This document shows, one piece after another, positions 59,701-64,000 of a stretch of DNA of 64,000 nucleotides. A program made the translations under genes and the position numbers. The notes beneath the pieces are model-generated. The model had not been told where the DNA came from. It ran no database searches and was given only the letters and a program-made list of their open reading frames with translations. This DNA is from Apus apus. Taxonomy: Eukaryota > Chordata > Aves > Apodiformes > Apodidae. The first letter of the stretch is position 1. Every line of letters begins with the position of its first letter. Where the stretch lies: NCBI RefSeq assembly GCF_020740795.1, contig NC_067285.1, positions 72,702,342 to 72,766,341 on the forward strand, given 5' to 3'.

Positions 59701-62470
59701 TGGGCATTTGAACAGTAAACTTAGCTTCCTGCATAAATGAACAAGAATATTATATATTTAATATAAAATATATATTTTGTTCCTACAAATATGTTAAAAA
59801 TTAGCACTTTAGGATTCAGGTGTGTTACTGAAAGACTACAGGATCAGAGAGAAAAAAAATTAAAGGAACAGAGTAAGTGTAAGCAGAACAGGGAATTTTG
59901 CAAGCTTGCTCTTCCATTTTATTAATTGCTAGGATACCTTTTTCCTTCAGTCCTCTTTTTCTGTCTTTAATTTTACAGACTTCTCAATTTGAGACTACAT
60001 GTACTTCCTATTATATGTAGTTGCAAGCACATTGAAGTAATTACCTGATCCTGACTGTATTTTAACAGTTCATTTAAGCCTTGTTTTTTCCCTTAAATCT
60101 CTTAACAAAGACTGTAGAGAGAAAACTCAATTAGAGTTTCAGTCATTCTGGATATGACTAAGTGCCCCATGATTGTTATTTTAGAAACCTGTAGTGTGGA
60201 TTTAGCCCTACTGAGCTCTTGATCAGTGGAAACATGCAATACATGTTGCTGCAGAGGTTATTTTGAAAAATTTAAACTTTTAACTAGTGTCACAGGTTAA
60301 AATGCTTAGATCACATCTGAAACAATAAACACTTACTGGGTAGTGTGCTATTCTTGTTTGATTAATGGCAGGTTTTATAAGCTGTTTCCAGCTTTGTCAA
60401 GACAGTAGAACATTACATCTCACTTTCTTCTCTTTGCAGAGATTAGCAGTATTTTTCCAGTATTTCCTCCTGAAATACAGGAGATACAGACTGAAGCATG
60501 TTTTCATGTATAGATAAGGCTTAAAAGTTATATTTAGAACATCTGTTCTTATACAGCAGTAATAGAGAATGGTTAAGGGGAAGCTGTCAGCAAATTTTTC
60601 ATCTGAACATTATTAAGATAATTGCTTGGCTTAACTACACTGTAGTAAATGTCTCTTGTCAAGAGTACAATGTCTAGTATTTGTAAAGAATACAATCAAA
60701 GAGTTTTAATTAAAAGTTTGTAGTCTAATACTAGTTGCTGATTACAATGGGAGAAAAATGGTTCTCTAGCACTAGCATCATCCACTGGGCTGCAGTCACA
60801 GTTACTTGGAGTTTGTGGTTGCATAACTTGTAAAGGAAAAGCTTTAGAACCTGACAATGTGAAAATTACAAACCTGGCACTTGGATCACAGGTAAACTCT
60901 CCTGACAATTGTGAGATTCCATGAGTGAGTAGCTGTTTTCCCATATAGATGCCACTATAGCCATCTGGCTGGTTATCTTTGCATTTTGCTGAGGTTTGAG
61001 GCAATTCAGTGCTGCTTTAATAGGTCATTTAATGGAGGCTACAAGGGAGCAGTAGGTATCTGCTGATAACTGCCAATAAAACAGATCTCTTTAAGAGGCT
61101 GAAATATGTCTAGTGTACTCCTAGCTTACTATTCTGAAATTCTCATTTGCTGCCTTTGTTGCTAACAATTGCCTTTATTCAGCAATTATTTTTTGTTTCA
61201 AGGATAGTTTTTATGTACTATAGGTACCTAACAAGTAATGTACTGCCTTAGGACTTGATGTGCAAGAATATGAAGAGAACCTGAAAAAATCCTGGGTCTG
61301 GAAAGAGTTGTATGCAGTTAGAAACATCAGACCATCCTGCCATAGTGTACTTGGTGTGTATGGAGGAATGATTTACACAGGTATCTTTTATTGGCTACTG
61401 AGAGGAATGGAACCATGGACATTAAAACATCCAGGTAATTGCATTATCTCCTGAAAGAAAATACTAAATTTTTGTCAGTCATTTCTCGTCTTAGTTGAAG
61501 CTAAAGCACATCAGGTGAAGTAGCAAGGCCAAAAAGTATAGAAAAGAAATCGATAATGTGGTGAAGCAGATTTTGTCCTGTTGCCTAACATACAATATAA
61601 ATCAAGACATTAAAGCACTCTTCAACTTAATGTACTTTTTTTTGTCTCATAAAAAAGGCTACATGTTATGAAATGCTTCATTCTGTTTACAAGGGAAATT
61701 AAAATAGCTTAATTGTTCTTGCATAACTCCAAATTACAGTAATTCTATACTGAAACTTATTTATTAAAAATACATTTAGGACCAGATTTTGCGCAGCTCA
61801 AGCCAGCCAAAGATTGCACACCTATTGAATACCCAAAGCCTGATGGAAAAATCAGTTTTGATCTCCTGTCTTCTGTGGCTTTAAGTGGTACAAACCATGA
61901 ACATGACCAGCCTGCTCATCTAACTCTCAAAGATGACAGCATCCCTGTGAGCAGGAATTTGGCTGTATTTGATGGACCCGAACAAAGATTTTGTCCAGCA
62001 GGTAGGTAATAAAAATCTGTGTCTGAGCTGGTTTTGCAAGGTGAAAGACCAGGTACTTTAGGAAGAGTCCACCTGGCCTACTACTTCCTTCAAGCATTCT
62101 ATCCCAAGCCTCCTCCTAGGAGAGGGTTCAAGTGCAGGTTTTAAAATATATTAACAGTTCATGACAAAATCATTAGTATACATGGAACAAGGCCATTGAA
62201 TTAATCTAGCAATATACTTCCTCATTATGCTTGCTGGTAACTAGTAGAGAATGCATGCAGGAGGAACCTGTTCAATGAAGTGATAGCTCTCTTTTGTTTA
62301 TTGCAGGAGTTTATGAATATATTCCTCTGGAAACAGGAGAAGGATCAAGACTGCAGATAAATGCTCAGAACTGTGTCCACTGCAAAACATGTGATATTAA
62401 AGACCCAAGTCAGAACATTAACTGGGTGGTACCCGAAGGTGGAGGAGGACCAGCTTATAATGGGATGTAA
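41680..62470 (+). CDS. ETFDH: ETFDH, electron transfer flavoprotein-ubiquinone oxidoreductase (complete, 619 aa)
   Basis: Mitochondrial inner-membrane enzyme that takes electrons from reduced ETF (fatty-acid, amino-acid and choline oxidation) and reduces ubiquinone. Thirteen exons give 1860 coding bases, 619 residues (human 617), without interruption. The N-terminus is Arg-rich and acid-poor ([17 protein letters not shown]), as expected for a mitochondrial transit peptide. The FAD-binding motif VGAGPAG has GxGxxG at residues 77-82. The four [4Fe-4S] cysteines are 563 (RFCPAG) and 588, 591, 594 (NCVHCKTC). The C-terminus [10 protein letters not shown] matches human. Body sequence such as [20 protein letters not shown] is nearly identical to human. 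Transcription starts in the CpG island shared with C4orf46. Intron 7 carries a sense CR1. Confidence 0.98.
41781..41810 (+). repeat. (CGGGG)5 tract in ETFDH intron 1
   Basis: Five consecutive CGGGG units about 70 bases downstream of ETFDH exon 1, giving several G4 runs in close succession. Potential G-quadruplex on the non-template strand. Confidence 0.9.
41894..41941 (+). repeat. 20-bp tandem repeat, about 2.4 copies
   Basis: Unit GGCCGGGGTCTGGTCTTGTC repeated exactly at 41894-41913 and 41914-41933, followed by a partial unit. It is in ETFDH intron 1 at the edge of the CpG island. Confidence 0.9.
42100..42124 (+). repeat. poly-T run (25 T)
   Basis: Uninterrupted T run in ETFDH intron 1, just past the CpG island. 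Confidence 0.95.
43032..43052 (+). repeat. poly-T run (21 T)
   Basis: Uninterrupted T run in ETFDH intron 1, 0.7 kb before exon 2. Confidence 0.95.
43756..43902 (+). CDS. ETFDH: ETFDH exon 2: transit peptide end and mature N-terminus
   Basis: 147 bp between TTCCTACAG and GTAAGA. Encodes [19 protein letters not shown], then [19 protein letters not shown] and KDKRWE. Human has [20 protein letters not shown]. Confidence 0.96.
44694..44923 (+). CDS. ETFDH: ETFDH exon 3: FAD-binding motif
   Basis: 230 bp after CTATTAAAG, donor GTATGT. Contains [18 protein letters not shown] and [19 protein letters not shown], the dinucleotide-binding fold. Confidence 0.97.
45755..45836 (+). CDS. ETFDH: ETFDH exon 4
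   Basis: 82 bp between AATGTAG and GTAAAG. Encodes [20 protein letters not shown] then IPVPILP. Confidence 0.96.
46094..46212 (+). CDS. ETFDH: ETFDH exon 5
   Basis: 119 bp between TTGCCTAG and GTAATA. Encodes [20 protein letters not shown] and a stretch ending [12 protein letters not shown]. Confidence 0.96.
46523..46600 (+). CDS. ETFDH: ETFDH exon 6
   Basis: 78 bp between TTTCCAAAG and GTAAGT. Encodes [20 protein letters not shown] and KDGAPK. Confidence 0.96.
49176..49322 (+). CDS. ETFDH: ETFDH exon 7
   Basis: 147 bp between CTTTTGCAG and GTATCA. Encodes [20 protein letters not shown] and ends SYGIGLKE. Confidence 0.96.
50040..51969 (+). mobile_element. CR1 LINE, 5'-truncated, open RT ORF
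   Basis: About 1.93 kb in sense orientation in ETFDH intron 7. It begins inside ORF2 and keeps the complete 3' end, finishing GGATTCTATGATTCTATGAT, the CR1 tail. Endonuclease and ORF1 are missing, so it cannot move by itself. CR1 insertions do not make clear target-site duplications and none was seen. The length, preserved frame and intact tail suggest a relatively young copy. Confidence 0.96.
50130..51887 (+). CDS. CR1 ORF2 C-terminal part: reverse transcriptase (585 codons)
   Basis: Continuous frame from an internal ATG to TAG. Motifs in order: [18 protein letters not shown] and [19 protein letters not shown] (fingers), [17 protein letters not shown] (RT motif A with catalytic Asp), [20 protein letters not shown] (motif B), and [10 protein letters not shown] (motif C with the catalytic FADD, codons at about 51081-51110). 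The C-terminal domain contains [20 protein letters not shown] and [14 protein letters not shown]. The upstream endonuclease half is absent and the ATG is internal. This is a transposon remnant, not a host gene. Confidence 0.93.
   Translation: MELNLASQVKDNRKGFFKYIANKTNTRGNIGPLLNEVGALVTEDLKKAEVLNAYFASVFTPAGFPHEPQSHIAPVEVKIKEEFAQVDEDWVRDQLHNLDIHKSMGPAEMHPRVLREVAEVIARPLSIIFGKSWVTGEVPEDWRIANVTPVYKKVKKEDPGNYRPVSLTSIPGKVMEQLVLGTISRHIKEMGVIKSSQHGFTKGKSCLTNLIAFYEEITRWIDDGRAVDVVYLDFSKAFDTVSHSILVDKLIKYGFDDQAVRWIKNWLKGRSQRVVVNGAKSGWRPVTSGVPQGSVLGPVLFNIFINDLDEGTECTLSKFADDTKLGGVADTPEGCAAIQRDLDRLESWVGKNLMKFNKGKCRVLHLGKKNVMHQYRLGADLLESSVGERDLGVLVDRRMTMSQQCALVAKKANGILGYIRKGVVSRSREVLLPLYSALVRPHLEYCVQFWAPQFKKDREVLERVQCRATKMIKGVEHLPYEERLRELGLFSLEKRRLRGNLINVYKYVKGECQEDGVKLFSVMTSDRTRSNGYKLEHRRFKVNIRKNFFTVRVTEHWNRLPREVVESPSLETFKTRLDAFLCDVL
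53044..53184 (+). CDS. ETFDH: ETFDH exon 8
   Basis: 141 bp between ATTTCAG and GTAAGT. Encodes [20 protein letters not shown] and [20 protein letters not shown]. Human has V where one T stands (LWVIDEK). Confidence 0.97.
55143..55286 (+). CDS. ETFDH: ETFDH exon 9
   Basis: 144 bp between TTCCTAAG and GTAACA. Encodes [20 protein letters not shown] and ends [13 protein letters not shown]. Confidence 0.97.
59243..59262 (+). repeat. poly-A run (20 A)
   Basis: A run 48 bases upstream of ETFDH exon 10, close to where the branch point and pyrimidine tract of that exon lie. Confidence 0.9.
59311..59479 (+). CDS. ETFDH: ETFDH exon 10
   Basis: 169 bp between CCTCTTCAG and GTAAGA. Encodes [20 protein letters not shown] and [20 protein letters not shown]. 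Confidence 0.97.
61252..61434 (+). CDS. ETFDH: ETFDH exon 11
   Basis: 183 bp between CTGCCTTAG and GTAATT. Encodes [20 protein letters not shown] and [20 protein letters not shown], part of the membrane-associated ubiquinone-binding half. Confidence 0.97.
61780..62001 (+). CDS. ETFDH: ETFDH exon 12: first [4Fe-4S] cysteine
   Basis: 222 bp between CATTTAG and GTAGGT. Contains [20 protein letters not shown] and ends EQRFCPA, bearing Cys563. Confidence 0.97.
62307..62470 (+). CDS. ETFDH: ETFDH exon 13: remaining [4Fe-4S] cysteines and stop TAA
   Basis: 164 coding bases after TTTATTGCAG. Contains [20 protein letters not shown] (Cys588, 591, 594) and ends AYNGM before TAA at 62468-62470. Confidence 0.97.
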
Positions 62471-62621
62471 ACTGACAGGAAATCTATTCGGTGATTCCTG
62501 ATCAGCAGCAAATAAGTTGGGAGTATTTTATGCTGCACTGTAATTGAAGTACAGCACTGACCTCAGTGTTACGGGGTTGGAGGCTAACGTGCCATTGTGA
62601 ATTTTTAAGTATGACCATTGC

Positions 62622-62627
62622 ATTAAA
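62622..62627 (+). terminator. candidate ETFDH poly-A signal ATTAAA (proximal)
   Basis: First near-canonical signal after the ETFDH stop, about 150 bp downstream. Use is inferred. Confidence 0.4.
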
Positions 62628-63041
62628 AGGAAAGTCGGTGCCTTCTGGTCAAACCCTAGCCTTATTTAAATAGAACTTCTTTACAGGAGTTGTGTAGTGC
62701 ACAGGAGAAAGTTCTTCTCCGAACTGACAAAGGAACTTTGGATCTTAGATTTATTGCTGAAGTCCAGTGAATTGTGGATATGGTGGAAGAATTTAGTACC
62801 TACCCTTAAAAAAAGTATTTTTTCTCTATCTGGAGTGATTTACTATACGTAATCCTACCTTGCAGTAGGGAAAATATATCAGTCTAAAAACCTGTCACTG
62901 CTTTTAAGTGCTACACGTTTTACATCAACTTTACAGTGAAAATTTTTTTCCCATCAGTTTGATTTTAAAAAGTCTCATACTTGAACCTTCATCATATATC
63001 TACCAGCATTTTTATTTCTTACAAGAAATCAGGCCTGATCT

Positions 63042-63047
63042 AATAAA
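63042..63047 (+). terminator. candidate ETFDH poly-A signal AATAAA (distal)
   Basis: Canonical AATAAA about 570 bp after the ETFDH stop. It sits within 0.2 kb of the PPID candidate signals on the other strand. Confidence 0.5.
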
Positions 63048-63214
63048 AACTAATAGAAACTGCCTAATTGTCTTAGTATTAAACTAAGCTTCTTAGGAAG
63101 CACTATTAAGCTGCAAAAAACACATGTGATTTACACATTAGAAACACACCTGAGTTGCAAAACACAATTACTACAGCTTAAAAAAAAAACACATCACCTT
63201 TGAACAGTCTGTCT

Positions 63215-63220
63215 TTTATT
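63215..63220 (-). terminator. candidate PPID poly-A signal AATAAA
   Basis: TTTATT on the plus strand, about 120 bp downstream of the PPID stop. Another lies at 63287-63292, only about 50 bp from the stop. Confidence 0.5.
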
Positions 63221-63339
63221 ATTAGATTTTTTTGAGTTGTAAACACTGAAAACTGCAGTGCAGGGCAAATGAAATAAGTAGCTCTGTTTATTCTTTTGCA
63301 TGAGTTAGTGCATATATTTAAACATTTATAAAAAAAATA

Positions 63340-63428
63340 TCAAGCAAACATTTTAGCATAAGCTGCCTTCTCTTTCTCCTTTTGGGCTTTTATCTTCTGT
63401 TTGATTTTGAGTGTTTCCGTCTGGATAG
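63340..63428 (-). CDS. PPID: PPID last exon, stop TGA
   Basis: 89 coding bases. The acceptor on the minus strand is an AAG-CAG tandem; the second AG gives the human-like K-A-I-Q junction. Stop TGA at 63342-63340. Confidence 0.93.
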
Positions 63429-63978
63429 CTGCTTAAAAAGAAAATCCATTATACAGTTATAGTAATCTCTTTATTATGTCAAGACCAGGTTGCCCTGCTG
63501 GAAACTGCTTTTAATCTTCTATTAGGTCAGCAGCAAAAAAACCCTGTCCTTCACTTTGTTTCACTTGGTATGGTAACCACATAGAGAAGGGTGTAGCAAC
63601 CATAGTATTGGTGCCAACACAAAGTTTATGAGCTAAAAATCTTACCCAGTTACACCAAGGAATTAAGAAATAAGGCCTCTGTGAGAGAGGGAGGTGGTTC
63701 AAGAGGCATGCTGACCTACATAAGCGGGTACCCAGTGCACCAGAAACATCACTGCTGTATAAAAACAGGTTTTTCACCTCTCTGGGTTCTTGGCTAAATA
63801 ATACATCAGCATTTAAGCTGATAGAAGCCAGCATTTTGGGCACCACATGGTATCATTTCCTGTTATTATATCCTGGTTACTTTGTTATATTCTTAAAAAA
63901 AGTAAACAATCTAGAGAGAAATGGCTTTATTTTACCTTTGTCCTCAGGGGCAATTTCATGAGCCTTTTTAAGATCAGC
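63340..63978 (-). CDS. PPID: PPID (cyclophilin D / Cyp40), last two coding exons, partial
   Basis: C-terminal end of peptidylprolyl isomerase D (Cyp40), an Hsp90 co-chaperone with a cyclophilin domain and TPR repeats. The visible part encodes ADLKKAHEIAPEDK and then AIQTETLKIKQKIKAQKEKE to AAYAKMFA and stop. Human ends ADLKKAQGIAPEDKAIQAEL to AVYAKMFA. This covers the end of the third TPR and the final charged helix. Upstream exons lie outside the right edge. Convergent with ETFDH, as in human. Confidence 0.95.
63429..63935 (-). other. PPID last intron
   Basis: 507-bp intron between the two visible PPID exons. A 111-codon open frame inside it is spurious. No repeat recognised. Confidence 0.85.
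63936..63978 (-). CDS. PPID: PPID penultimate exon
   Basis: 43-bp exon after a TATTTAAG acceptor, encoding ADLKKAHEIAPEDK plus one base, donor GTAAAA. Phase fits the last exon. Confidence 0.88.
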
Positions 63979-64000
63979 CTTAAATATAAGAAATATAAAT

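Larger units (their letters stand above)
53185..62306 (+). other. ETFDH introns 8-12
   Basis: Introns separating exons 8 to 13. The largest is 55287-59310. Apart from homopolymer runs such as the one near 59.25 kb, I recognise no element or extra gene. Confidence 0.75.
62471..63338. other. ETFDH and PPID 3'UTRs, convergent
   Basis: 868 bp between the stop codons of two convergent genes. It should hold both 3'UTRs, possibly overlapping. No ORF or repeat of note. Confidence 0.75.

Noticed and set aside
63511-63846. 111-codon minus-strand ORF inside the PPID gene
   Set aside because: Lies wholly in the last PPID intron, does not match PPID, and has no domain.

Overview
The window is bird nuclear DNA. 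Evidence for this is CR1 LINEs ending in the avian-type ATTCTATGAT tail, a compact intron/exon layout, and gene order matching human 4q32 (RXFP1 - C4orf46 - ETFDH - PPID). No bacterial, phage, CRISPR or organellar features are present. The species cannot be named from the sequence.

Layout. Positions 1-37261 hold all but the first coding exon of RXFP1 (+), the relaxin receptor. It has an LDLa module exon, a linker exon, an LRR N-cap exon, ten LRR exons of 72-75 bp, and four exons for the hinge, seven-helix domain and tail. Every splice junction was placed by hand and the reading frame is open throughout (749 visible residues). The signal-peptide exon was not found. Positions 37262-40790 are the RXFP1 3' flank, with an LTR-like fossil and the likely C4orf46 3'UTR. 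C4orf46 (-, two exons, 105 aa) and ETFDH (+, 13 exons, 619 aa) are head to head and share a GC-rich bidirectional promoter at about 40.75-42.03 kb. ETFDH is complete: mitochondrial targeting exon, FAD-binding GxGxxG motif and four [4Fe-4S] cysteines. PPID (-) enters from the right edge with its last two coding exons, convergent with ETFDH.

Function. The genes are neighbours by conserved synteny and do not form one pathway. RXFP1 is a plasma-membrane GPCR for relaxin. ETFDH passes electrons from ETF to ubiquinone in mitochondria. PPID is a cyclophilin/TPR co-chaperone. C4orf46 is a small poorly characterised protein.

Repeats. There is a 5'-truncated CR1 with an open 585-codon reverse-transcriptase ORF in ETFDH intron 7, a second CR1 (minus) in RXFP1 intron 2, two shorter CR1 tails, a GATA microsatellite, several A/T homopolymers, two LTR-like fossils, and a 187-bp near-perfect direct duplication flanking RXFP1 exon 13.

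Most interesting observations: the 187-bp duplication (186/187 identical, 1643 bp apart), whose recombination would remove exactly one LRR exon in frame; a TAG-AAG tandem acceptor that makes one linker residue of RXFP1 optional, where the bird codes Glu instead of the Gly of the known GDxxGWxxxF motif; and a promoter with paired ZNF143-like sites and an NRF1-like site. I found no convincing undescribed multi-gene system.
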